This document shows positions 6,801 to 15,600 of a stretch of DNA of 47,606 nucleotides, one piece after another; positions within the stretch are counted from its first letter, which is position 1, and every line of letters starts with the position of its first letter. The DNA is from an uncultured Collinsella sp. GTDB lineage: Bacteria; Actinomycetota; Coriobacteriia; Coriobacteriales; Coriobacteriaceae. The stretch covers positions 1 to 47,606 of the forward strand of contig CAAEEX010000066.1 of assembly GCA_900755005.1 (NCBI GenBank), in the 5' to 3' direction. The position numbers and the translations under genes are program-made. The notes beneath the pieces are model-generated. The model did not search any database and was not told the DNA's origin. It saw nothing but the letters and a program-made list of their open reading frames with translations.

Positions 6801-9038
6801 TTAGTCAAACAAGCTCGGCATGTCGTTTTCTTTCATGAGGGCGCCGGCGGAGGGCAGGCTCTGCGCGGTGAACTTCTCGGCAGAGACGCCGGCGCCGAGG
6901 ATCTCCTCGGTTGTGCCGACGGTGGTGACCGAGCGGCCCTTCTTGGCCGTAAAGGCCTGGACGCCCTGCGTGTTGGTGGTCGTCTTGGTCTTGAGCAGCG
7001 ACGTGTTGAAGTTCATCAAACGGTAGTCGCTCGAGACCAGCGCGAGGTCGCGGTCTTCCTTGAGCACCTGGGCATACAGCAGCTTGCTGCCGCCGTAGAT
7101 GGCGTTCTTCAGGCGCTTGCGGTTGGTCTTGGTGACGTATCCAGAAAGCGCGACGCGCACCACGCGGCCGTTCTCAAAGACAAACAGCACGTCGGCCTTG
7201 TAGTCCTCGGGGTCGATGACCCAGATGACGCTCTCGTCGGGTTCCATCTCAAGATCGGTCGGTAGGTACGAGCCCAGCTGGGCCGACTTGGTGTCCTCAA
7301 ACGCCGCAACCTTGCACTTGTACACCTGGCTCTTGTTGGTAAAGACCAGCAGCTCGTGGGTGTTGGAGGACGGGAACTCGATAAAGGGTTTGTCGCCGTC
7401 CTTGTACTTGAGCGTGGTCGCCTTCTTGAGCACGCGGTCCGTCATCTTCTTAAGGTAGCCATCGCGCGAGAGCATGATGGTGACCGGGTACTCCTCGACC
7501 TCGGGCTCCAAGCTTACCTCGATAACCTCATGGGGCTCGATCCTGCCCGTGCGGCGCGGCATCACGTACTTCTTGTTGACCGCTGCCAACTCGTCGCTGA
7601 TGACTTTCTTGATGTTCTCCTCGCTGGAGAGGATCTCCTCAAGCTCGGCAATCTCGCCCTCAAGCTTGGCAATGTCCTTGGTGCGGTTGAGGATGTACTC
7701 CTCGTTGATGTTGCGGAGCTTGAGCTCGGCAACAAACTCGGCCTGGGTCTCGTCGATGTCGAAGCCGCGCATAAGGTTGGGCACGACCTCGGCCTCGAGC
7801 TTGGTGCCGCGGATGATGGCAATCGCCTTGTCGATGTCGAGCAGAATTGCCTCGAGGCCGTGCAGCAGGTGCAGGCGCTCGGACTTTTTGCCTAAGTCAA
7901 AGTTAATGCGGCGACGCGTGGACTCAATACGCCACTTGACCCACTCGTGCAGAATCTGGCGCACGCCCATAACACGGGGATAGCCGTCGACGAGCACGTT
8001 GAAGTTGCACGAGAACGAATCCTGCAGTGTGGTCGAGCGATAGAGCTTGGCCATGAGCTTGTCGGGGTCGACACCGCGCTTAAGGTCGATGGCGATGCGC
8101 AGACCCGAGAGGTCGGTCTCATCGCGGATGTCAGCGATTTCCTTGACCTTGCCCTCCTTGGAGAGCTTGACGATGCGCTCGATGATGACATCGGTCTTGG
8201 TGGTGTAGGGGATTTCGTACACCTCGATGATGCGCTCTTCGGGAATCCAGCGCCAGCGGGAGCGGATTTGGAAGCTGCCAAGGCCGGTCTCGATGATCTT
8301 TTCCATCTCCTCGCGGCGGTAGATGATCTCGCCGCCGGTCGAGAAGTCGGGCATGGGCATATATTCGAGCAGGTCGCAGTCGGGATCCTGCAGATAGTGC
8401 ATGGTGGCGGTACAGACCTCGTTGAGGTTGAAACCGCAGATGTCGGACGCCATGGCGACGCCGATGCCCTTGTTGGCCGAGACGAGGATGTTGGGGAACG
8501 TGGTGGGCAGCAGGCGCGGCTCCTTCATGGCGCCGTCGTAGCTGTCGATGAAGTCGACCGGGTCCTTGTCGATGTCCTTGAAGATCTCGGCGCTGATGGG
8601 GGAGAGCTTGGCCTCGGTATAACGCGAGGCGGCGTAGCTCAGGTCGCCCGAATAGTACTTGCCAAAGTTGCCCTTCGATTCCACGAAGGGGGCGAGCAGC
8701 GCCTCGTTGCCGGTGGCCAGGCGCACCATCGTCTCGTAGATTGCGGCATCGCCGTGTGGGTTGAGCTTCATGGTCTGGCCCACGATGTTGGCGCTCTTCT
8801 GACGCTCGCCCTTGAGCAGGCCCATCTTGTACATGGTATAGAGCAGCTTGCGGTGCGAGGGCTTAAAGCCGTCGATCTCGGGGAACGCACGCGAGACGTT
8901 GACGCTCATGGCGTAGGGCATGTAGTTGACCTCGAGCGTCTGCGTGATCGGCTGGTCGGTGACCTCGGAGTGCAGGCCGATGACGTTCTCGGCGTTGACC
9001 TGCTTTTTCTTTGGCTGGTTCGTCTTCTTCTTTGCCAC
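6801..9038 (-). CDS. Type IIA DNA topoisomerase subunit A (topoisomerase IV-like)
   Basis: This 745-residue protein has the GyrA/ParC breakage-reunion domain with the catalytic tyrosine at 140 (SYAASRYTEAKLSP), the winged-helix region PHGDAAIYETMVRLA (94-108), a coiled coil near 450-485 and a C-terminal beta-propeller. I see no GyrA box (QRRGGKG), so decatenation rather than supercoiling is likely. The position equivalent to E. coli Ser83 is alanine (98) and that of Asp87 is glutamate (102). The start codon is GTG, with AGAGGAAA upstream. It follows subunit B by 45 bp in one operon. It is probably the second type IIA enzyme of the cell, beside a gyrase encoded elsewhere (inference). Confidence 0.9.
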   Translation of the reverse strand: MAKKKTNQPKKKQVNAENVIGLHSEVTDQPITQTLEVNYMPYAMSVNVSRAFPEIDGFKPSHRKLLYTMYKMGLLKGERQKSANIVGQTMKLNPHGDAAIYETMVRLATGNEALLAPFVESKGNFGKYYSGDLSYAASRYTEAKLSPISAEIFKDIDKDPVDFIDSYDGAMKEPRLLPTTFPNILVSANKGIGVAMASDICGFNLNEVCTATMHYLQDPDCDLLEYMPMPDFSTGGEIIYRREEMEKIIETGLGSFQIRSRWRWIPEERIIEVYEIPYTTKTDVIIERIVKLSKEGKVKEIADIRDETDLSGLRIAIDLKRGVDPDKLMAKLYRSTTLQDSFSCNFNVLVDGYPRVMGVRQILHEWVKWRIESTRRRINFDLGKKSERLHLLHGLEAILLDIDKAIAIIRGTKLEAEVVPNLMRGFDIDETQAEFVAELKLRNINEEYILNRTKDIAKLEGEIAELEEILSSEENIKKVISDELAAVNKKYVMPRRTGRIEPHEVIEVSLEPEVEEYPVTIMLSRDGYLKKMTDRVLKKATTLKYKDGDKPFIEFPSSNTHELLVFTNKSQVYKCKVAAFEDTKSAQLGSYLPTDLEMEPDESVIWVIDPEDYKADVLFVFENGRVVRVALSGYVTKTNRKRLKNAIYGGSKLLYAQVLKEDRDLALVSSDYRLMNFNTSLLKTKTTTNTQGVQAFTAKKGRSVTTVGTTEEILGAGVSAEKFTAQSLPSAGALMKENDMPSLFD

Positions 9039-9083
9039 GATTTCCTCTTGAACTTCTTATGGGCCGTCGTTATCGATTTGCTG

Positions 9084-11081
9084 CTACTGCAGGTCCAGCT
9101 GGTCCAGGTATTCCTTGCCGTGCTCGGAGATGTGGCGCTTGCGCCCCGCCTCGTCGTTGCCCAGCAGTAGGTTGAACATGGTTTCCATCTTGGTGACGTC
9201 CTCGGGCTCCACCTTGATCAGGCGGCGCGTCTCGGGGTTCATGGTGGTGAGCCACATCATGTCTGGATCGTTCTCACCAAGACCCTTGGAGCGGTTAATG
9301 GAGCACTTCTTGTCGCCGATCTCCTTGAGGATGCCGTTCTTCTCGAGCTCGGTGTAGGCAAAGTAAGTCTTCTCTTTGCAGTTGATCTCGTAGAGCGGCG
9401 ACTCGGCGATATACACGTAACCCTCGTCGATAAGCGTGGGCACCAGGCGGTAGAGCATGGTGAGCACGAGCGTGCGGATGTGATAGCCGTCGACGTCGGC
9501 GTCCGTACAGATGATGACTTTGTTCCAGTTGAGGTTGTCCAGGTCAAAGGCGCCGAGGTTCTTGATGCGCTTGTCCTTGATCTCCACACCGCAGCCCAGC
9601 ACGCGCATGAGGTCCATGATGATGTCGGACTTAAAGATGCGCGGGTAGTCCTCCTTCAGGCAGTTAAGAATCTTACCGCGGACGGGCATAACGCCCTGGA
9701 ACTCGGCATCGCGCGAGGTGCGAATGGCGCCTGCTGCCGAGTCGCCCTCTACGATGTAGATCTCGCGCCGGCTCTTGTCCTTGGAGCGACAGTCGATGAA
9801 CTTCTGCACGCGGTTGGCCATATCGGTCTTCTGCTGCAGGTTGGTCTTGATGCTCTGGCGCGTCTTCTCGGCATTCTCGCGCGAGCGCTTGTTGATGAGC
9901 ACCTGCTCCATGATTTTATTGGCGGCGTCCTTGTTCTCGATCAGATAGGTCGAGAGGCGTTCCTTAAAGAAGGCGGTCATTGCCTGCTGGATAAAGCGGT
10001 TGTTGATGGCCTTCTTGGTCTGGTTTTCGTAGGACGTCTGGGTAGAGAAGCAGTTGGTCACCAACACCAGGCAGTCCTGGACGTCCTGCCACTTAATGCC
10101 GCTCTCGTTTTTGTTGTATTTGCCCTGCTGCTTAATGTAGGCATCGATGGCACTGGTCAGAGCGCTACGGGCCGCCTTTTCGGGCGAGCCGCCGTTCTCG
10201 AGCCACGACGAGTTGTGGTAGTACTCCTGCATCATGAAGGTGCGCGAGAAGCACATGCAAGCGGTGATCTTTACGTTGTAGTCGGGCAGGTCCTCGCGAT
10301 CGCGACCGCGACGGTCGGCCTCGATAAAGAAAGGCTCGGTGAGGTAGTCGGCGCCGACCTTCTCGAGCACGTAGTCCTCGATGCCCTTGGGGTAGCAAAA
10401 ATCCTCTTCGGTAAACTCGCCATCGTCGCCCTCAATGCGCAGACGGAAGGTCACGTTGGCGTTGACCACAGCCTGGCGGCGCATGGTCTCGCGATACCAA
10501 TCGTGTGGAATGCTGATGGAGGTAAAGACCTCAAGATCGGGGCGCCACTTGATGGTGGTGCCGGTGCGGTTCTCGTCGCCGGGCTCAATCTCGAGCGCTT
10601 TCTTTTTGGCGCCAACGACCTTGCCCTTCTTAAAGTGCAAGGAGTACTTGTTGCCGTCGCGCCAGACGGTGACGTCCATGTACTCGGAAGCGTACTGGGT
10701 CGCGCAGGAGCCCAGGCCGTTGGTGCCGAGCGAGAAGTCGTAATCGCCACCCTGGTTGTTGTTGTACTTGCCGCCGGCGTAGAGCTCGCAAAAGACGAGC
10801 TCCCAGTTAAAGCGCTTCTCGGAGGGGTTCCAGTCGAGCGGGCAACCACGGCCGTTGTCCTCTACCTGAATAGAGCCATCGCGAAAGGCGGTGAGGGTGA
10901 TGAGCTTGCCGTAGCCCTGGCGCGCCTCGTCAACGGCGTTGGACAGGATCTCGAAGGCGGCGTGCGCGCAGCCATCGAGTCCGTCCGAGCCAAAGATGAC
11001 GGCGGGGCGCAGGCGTACGCGCTCCTCGTCCTTGAGCTGACGAATACTGTCGTTACCATAGTTTGCGGTGTTTTTTGCCAT
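9084..11081 (-). CDS. Type IIA DNA topoisomerase subunit B (topoisomerase IV-like ATPase)
   Basis: This 665-residue protein has a GHKL ATPase N-terminus: NAVDEAR with catalytic Glu52, DNGRGCP from 75, and the lid GTNGLGS at 119-125. A transducer domain follows. The TOPRIM domain has EGDSAAG and DADVDG for Mg2+ binding, and a short C-terminal part ends the chain. The usual RPGMYIGS is replaced by RPAVIFGSDG, and the lid has an unusual YNNNQGGDYDF insertion, so it is a divergent branch. It pairs with the next gene to make an A2B2 enzyme. The operon ends at the terminator 6705-6755; a LexA-like box lies 100 bp upstream of the start. Confidence 0.9.
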   Translation of the reverse strand: MAKNTANYGNDSIRQLKDEERVRLRPAVIFGSDGLDGCAHAAFEILSNAVDEARQGYGKLITLTAFRDGSIQVEDNGRGCPLDWNPSEKRFNWELVFCELYAGGKYNNNQGGDYDFSLGTNGLGSCATQYASEYMDVTVWRDGNKYSLHFKKGKVVGAKKKALEIEPGDENRTGTTIKWRPDLEVFTSISIPHDWYRETMRRQAVVNANVTFRLRIEGDDGEFTEEDFCYPKGIEDYVLEKVGADYLTEPFFIEADRRGRDREDLPDYNVKITACMCFSRTFMMQEYYHNSSWLENGGSPEKAARSALTSAIDAYIKQQGKYNKNESGIKWQDVQDCLVLVTNCFSTQTSYENQTKKAINNRFIQQAMTAFFKERLSTYLIENKDAANKIMEQVLINKRSRENAEKTRQSIKTNLQQKTDMANRVQKFIDCRSKDKSRREIYIVEGDSAAGAIRTSRDAEFQGVMPVRGKILNCLKEDYPRIFKSDIIMDLMRVLGCGVEIKDKRIKNLGAFDLDNLNWNKVIICTDADVDGYHIRTLVLTMLYRLVPTLIDEGYVYIAESPLYEINCKEKTYFAYTELEKNGILKEIGDKKCSINRSKGLGENDPDMMWLTTMNPETRRLIKVEPEDVTKMETMFNLLLGNDEAGRKRHISEHGKEYLDQLDLQ

Positions 11082-11181
11082 GCTCGCTCTCTTGGTGCTT
11101 CCTCTTGTGCATTTAAGTCGTATAGATAGTCAAGGTAGCATAGCCCAGCCCGTAGGCGATTCCACCCAACACGAAATCCAT

Positions 11182-11195
11182 CGAACAATCGTTCG
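11182..11195. promoter_or_regulatory. LexA-type SOS box candidate upstream of the topoisomerase operon
   Basis: CGAAC (11182-11186) and GTTCG (11191-11195), separated by AATC, match the Gram-positive/actinobacterial LexA consensus CGAAC-N4-GTTCG without mismatch. The box is 100 bp before the topoisomerase ATG and over 300 bp before the lipoprotein gene. The rest of 11082-11513 holds no gene I can support. A ten-base match can occur by chance at about this genome size. Confidence 0.45.
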
Positions 11196-11513
11196 GAATT
11201 TGGTGGAACGGCGCTTGCTCGGGCAAAACCGAGTCGGTTCTGTCCGAGTAAGTTTGAAGGCGGTTGAAGGCGCCCTATCTTGTTTGCGGATGAAACGAAT
11301 CGAACATTGGGACAAGCGTCTCGTTTTATGGGCCACGGACGTGCGTGTGCGAGTCCTTTTGGCCCATAGGGGATGCTGGCAGGCCGTTATTTGGGCCACG
11401 GGTCACTTCGCTGGTGCCGCGTTTCGTCATACGCTCATAGTGGAAGCCGATGCCGCAGGGCCGACGAAAGCCTCGGGCAACGGATGAGCTGCAAGCCGAA
11501 AGGAGCGGTGAGG

Positions 11514-12533
11514 ATGATGAAGCCCATGACGAAAAAGCTGCTGTTAGGAATTCCCACCGTGACGCTTTCGGCCGTGCTGGCGTGTACGGTGGCAGGCTGC
11601 GGCGGTAGCGCTCCGAGCAGCTCGGCTGGCAGCTCGGGTGGCAGTGCTCCCGTAGAGAAGAAGGCCAAGGCCTATGAGTCGCAGACGGTCGAGGTGGCTG
11701 GTATAACCTATGAGTCGGTAGCCCACGGTACGTTCTATCGCGGCGACGCTAAGCTGCAGGACGGCTTTTACCTGCACGTCAAGATCACCAACAACAATGC
11801 AAAGAACAGGACGTTTAACTCCTTTAACGTGCATGCTGCCCAGGGCGATCTTGAGGCAGGCGACCCGTTGTTTACTTCCGGCAAGGCGGCCGTGCTCGAC
11901 TACGTTGCAAGCGAGGCTCCCGATGAGCTTTACGAGGGCATCGACCTTTCCAAGAGGCCAGATATCGGCCCGGGCGAGACCGTTGAGTACGTGTATTTCT
12001 GGGCGCCCAAGACGGCGTACTACGGGCCCATCACTGTCGAGTTCGTAGACGCTTACGCCCCCGCCAAGAATCATGAGGCCATGCACTTTGACACCACGGG
12101 ATGCGAGACCAAGGAGTTCAAGGCGGCCGGCGGCGTGGCCGATTCTGGCGAGAAGGCAGATTTAACGGGCATCGACTGCGCATCGTACAGCATCGAGGCC
12201 GCCGATGGGTACACGCTGGATTCGTCCGACGAAGAGCGCGAAAAGGCAAACTTCTTCCACGACGAGACTGGAGGACGCCTGAACATCAGCATCTTCCCGC
12301 GCTCGCCGGAGGAAGAGGTCGCAAGCCTAGAGCAGGTCTACGAAGGCAAGGAGACAACAACCGACCAGGTTGAGTACAACGGCATAACGTGGCTGCGCTT
12401 TACCGGTCCCGACAACGGCCATACACTGTTTGCGACGGCTCCCGCGACGGGCGAGACCGTCCGCGTGTCGATTGGCTGGAAGATCGACTGGGATGCCGCC
12501 GTGCCCATGATGGAGGCGCTGAAGCTCAAGTAA
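11514..12533 (+). CDS. Exported lipoprotein of unknown function
   Basis: This 339-residue protein has a lipoprotein signal (KKLLLGIPTVTLSAVLACTVAGC), with the lipidated cysteine at 29, followed by a Gly/Ser-rich linker. Residues about 50-190 look like an immunoglobulin-like DUF4352-type domain (VKITNNNAKNRTFNSFNVHA; DIGPGETVEYVYFWAPK). Residues about 215-335 form a second domain (YSIEAADGYTLDSSDEE) resembling a surface-lipoprotein fold. The family assignment is weak. The ATG at 11514 was chosen because AAGGAG lies about 9 bases upstream and the signal peptide begins there. It is monocistronic, with a terminator at 12561-12596. Confidence 0.75.
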   Translation: MMKPMTKKLLLGIPTVTLSAVLACTVAGCGGSAPSSSAGSSGGSAPVEKKAKAYESQTVEVAGITYESVAHGTFYRGDAKLQDGFYLHVKITNNNAKNRTFNSFNVHAAQGDLEAGDPLFTSGKAAVLDYVASEAPDELYEGIDLSKRPDIGPGETVEYVYFWAPKTAYYGPITVEFVDAYAPAKNHEAMHFDTTGCETKEFKAAGGVADSGEKADLTGIDCASYSIEAADGYTLDSSDEEREKANFFHDETGGRLNISIFPRSPEEEVASLEQVYEGKETTTDQVEYNGITWLRFTGPDNGHTLFATAPATGETVRVSIGWKIDWDAAVPMMEALKLK

Positions 12534-12560
12534 CGCCGCGATTCTTACGCCAGGCGACTC

Positions 12561-12596
12561 AGGGCTGGCTCCGAGTTATCGGGGCCAGCCCTTTTT
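12561..12596 (+). terminator. Intrinsic terminator after the lipoprotein gene
   Basis: AGGGCTGGC (12561-12569) pairs perfectly with GCCAGCCCT (12584-12592), and TTTTT is reached at 12596. Confidence 0.85.
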
Positions 12597-12643
12597 GGTG
12601 CTCGATGAGCCGAGTCGGCGTTTCACACAAAAGTAACTAGGAG

Positions 12644-15600
12644 CTAGCGAGGCCTATCCGAATTGACCTCATTGGCGGTGTCTTTTTCGAGCGCCGTGCG
12701 GCGGACGCTGTAGGCGACAAGGCCGGCACCAGCTGCGGCGAGTGCTGCTGCGGCTGCGGTTAGGGGGACGTTGCTGTCGCCCGTGCCGTCGAGCGCGCCC
12801 GCTTTTCCGGAGCGCTTGTTATTGCCGTGATCCTTGCCGCTGCCAGAGCCACTGCCGCCACCGGAGCTGCTTCCGTCGGAACCACCTCCACTCGAGCCAC
12901 CATCGCCGTCTACTGTCATCGGGGCGTCGTGAAGTCCTGTCGTATCCGCGCTGTCGCATACGCCGACCTGAACTTCTGAGCGTTCGCATGCCGCGTCGGG
13001 CACATGAAGCTCGTGCAGTACGGCACCCAGCGCCGAGTTTGCGCCCGGTCGAATTTCCTCGAGCGTTACGGGATCGAGCGCCACCAGGTCACGCGCCTTC
13101 GCATACAGCGTTACGCGTTTGCCCACTTCGTCGCCCCAGCTCTCCGGGATGGCAAAGCTCATGCGGAACTGTGCCGTGCAACCCGGTGCCAGCACAGCGT
13201 TGCCGTTGTCGGCAACCAGCGGGTGCGTTGCAAAACGTGCGCCCAGCGTCTCGAGCGCGTACTTCACGTGTGCCGTGTCGTTGGCCGAAGCATCTTCGGC
13301 AAGCTCCGGATCGTAGATCGATGCCGTGCGTGCGTTCGCTCCGAATCCGATGGATGCGCTGGAGAACGGTTGGCTGGAGCCCTCTCGGTACAGATCGATC
13401 GTGCCGGCAGTCAGCAAAGTGTTGCCGTCGTTTCGCACCGTGACCATGAAGGATTCGCCTGCTGCTCCGGGCACCACCGCGCCTGAGGTAGCGACCGCGC
13501 CCGTCGGAGTGGCACACGCCACCAGAGGCACTTCGATGCCGTGCAGCTCTGCCTCGCTCTTCTCCGCGCTCACAATGTGCGTGGCGAGCGCGGAGAGCAT
13601 GCTTCCCGACGTCAAAAATGTCGTTATCTGATCGACGGGATGGTCCAGCTCGCACATCACGAACGGCTCCGTGAACAGATCGCCCGCCAAGGTGCTGGCG
13701 AAGATGCGGAAGTGCTTGCCCATCACTGCTACCGGGTTGCCTTCTTCGTCGTAGGTTTGCCCCACCTTGCCATCGGTGTTCTCTACATAGAGCGCGCACC
13801 TGCCGTTGTTGCTTACGCTAAACGATGCCGGGCCACAGCCTGCGGCACCCACGGGCTGCGTTGTAAATGCCGATGCGCCTCGCGTCCAAGTAATATGCTG
13901 CAGCTGCTCGTTGACGGTGGCCAAAAAGCCCGAATGTTGCGGCCACGGCACCGCATGGGGTACCGTGGCGTCTGGTGGCATAACGCCCCAGCCCGCAATG
14001 GACTGGCCGATCACGGCGTACGATGCGCAGCCGCAACCGTCTGCGGTCTCGTACGCAACGGGCACCACCATTTTGCCGTTGATATTCTCGGGCTCGCTCA
14101 GCTCGATACTCGACGGTGCCTGCGGAAAGCGAAGAACTTGGCGGAACGTCAGGCTGTCGCCCAAATCATCCGACCACAGGGTAAAGCATTCTAGCGCAAC
14201 CTCGGCCTCGCTGCCGAGCGCCTTTTCTGCGGTGGTTCCGCGGCGGTGGAGGTAGGCACCCGACAGGCGTCCGTCGACCAGCGTCTTGCCTACCGTGATG
14301 CGCGGGCACTGCAGGCAATGGTAGCCATCCTCCTGAAGGCGGCCGCGCGAGATGCTGCGCCACGACGTGTGCGATATCACGCGAACTCCGTCGTTGCTTA
14401 TGTGCAGGCGCACAACGGACAGTATGCCGGATGTGCTCGCCGCATCGAAAGGGGTGTTGTCGCCGTCGCGGCGCTCGCCCGAGACCAGCAACACGTAGGC
14501 GTCTTGGTTTCCTCTTCCGTCCGTATATTCCACTACGTCGAAGTCGTAATCGTATATGCCGTCGCGCTCCACGTCGCCCTCGCCAAACCCAAGGGGAAAG
14601 TCCACGGGCGCGGGAGCGGACCACGTGCCGTTTGCCTTTGTGTGCACCACTAGGCGCGAGCGGCCATTCTCGCCGTAGCGCACCGAGGCGATACGGAACA
14701 GGCATTCTACGCCGGCAATCATCGTTAGCTTCATGTGGGCTTCGCTGAGCACGCCAGTAAACAGCACGTTGTCGCTCGAGGGCTTGATGCCGCCACGCTC
14801 GTCCTCCGATACGCCGGCAGAATTGGCGTTGGGGTCCGCAACGGCGTTCGTCGGCTGCCCGATATAGGCGTACTTATACATCGGCGCGGCGTTGTCGTCG
14901 TCCTCTATCAGTGCATGGACGAAATGCTCGATCTGTCCCGTGTCGTCGCTTTCTGCATCCGCCTCGAGCTCAATGCGCGTGACCGCCCGGTTCCAATCGC
15001 GTACGGTAGGCGCGACGTTTGCGGCAGTAGCCTTAACCTCGGCGCGTGCGAGCAGCTCGGCGTTGGTGACGATGGTGGCCGATGCGATAAATTGCGGCAC
15101 ACCACCTGCCTCGGCGTTGCCGGCCGAACCGAAGCAGGCATCCAACGTATAAGGCGTATTTCCACCCAATGCCAGCTCAGAGCGCTGGAGTACATACTGG
15201 TCGCCATTGTTCGCCGACATATTCCACGAATCGATGAGTGTGGGCCACGACCCCGACCAAGCCTTGGTGGTCCACTTGAACATTACGAACTGGAGTATCA
15301 CATCGACATCGACGTCTGCACCTACGCGCAGCCGCGGAAGCTGGTGTCCATCTGCCTTCTCGTACCCAATGAACAGCGTGAGGGATGCAGCACCGCGCAC
15401 GGCAGACGAAGCGACGCCTGCAACGCCGGCGCCAAAGGTGACAGCAAGCCCGATCTGGATGGTGAACGAGCCCGACGTGTTTGAATAGTCGAGCGAAATG
15501 TTTTTAAAAAACGCCGCGCCGCTGCCGTGCGTGTGGGCACCCACAGCGAGCGCCAGCTTCGCCAGCACCCAAGGGTTGACGTTTAGGAAAAATGGCACCG

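Noticed and set aside
7947..11129. Long plus-strand frames of 407 and 549 residues
   Set aside because: They lie antisense to the two topoisomerase genes, whose motifs are complete. They are a by-product of high GC in the third codon position.
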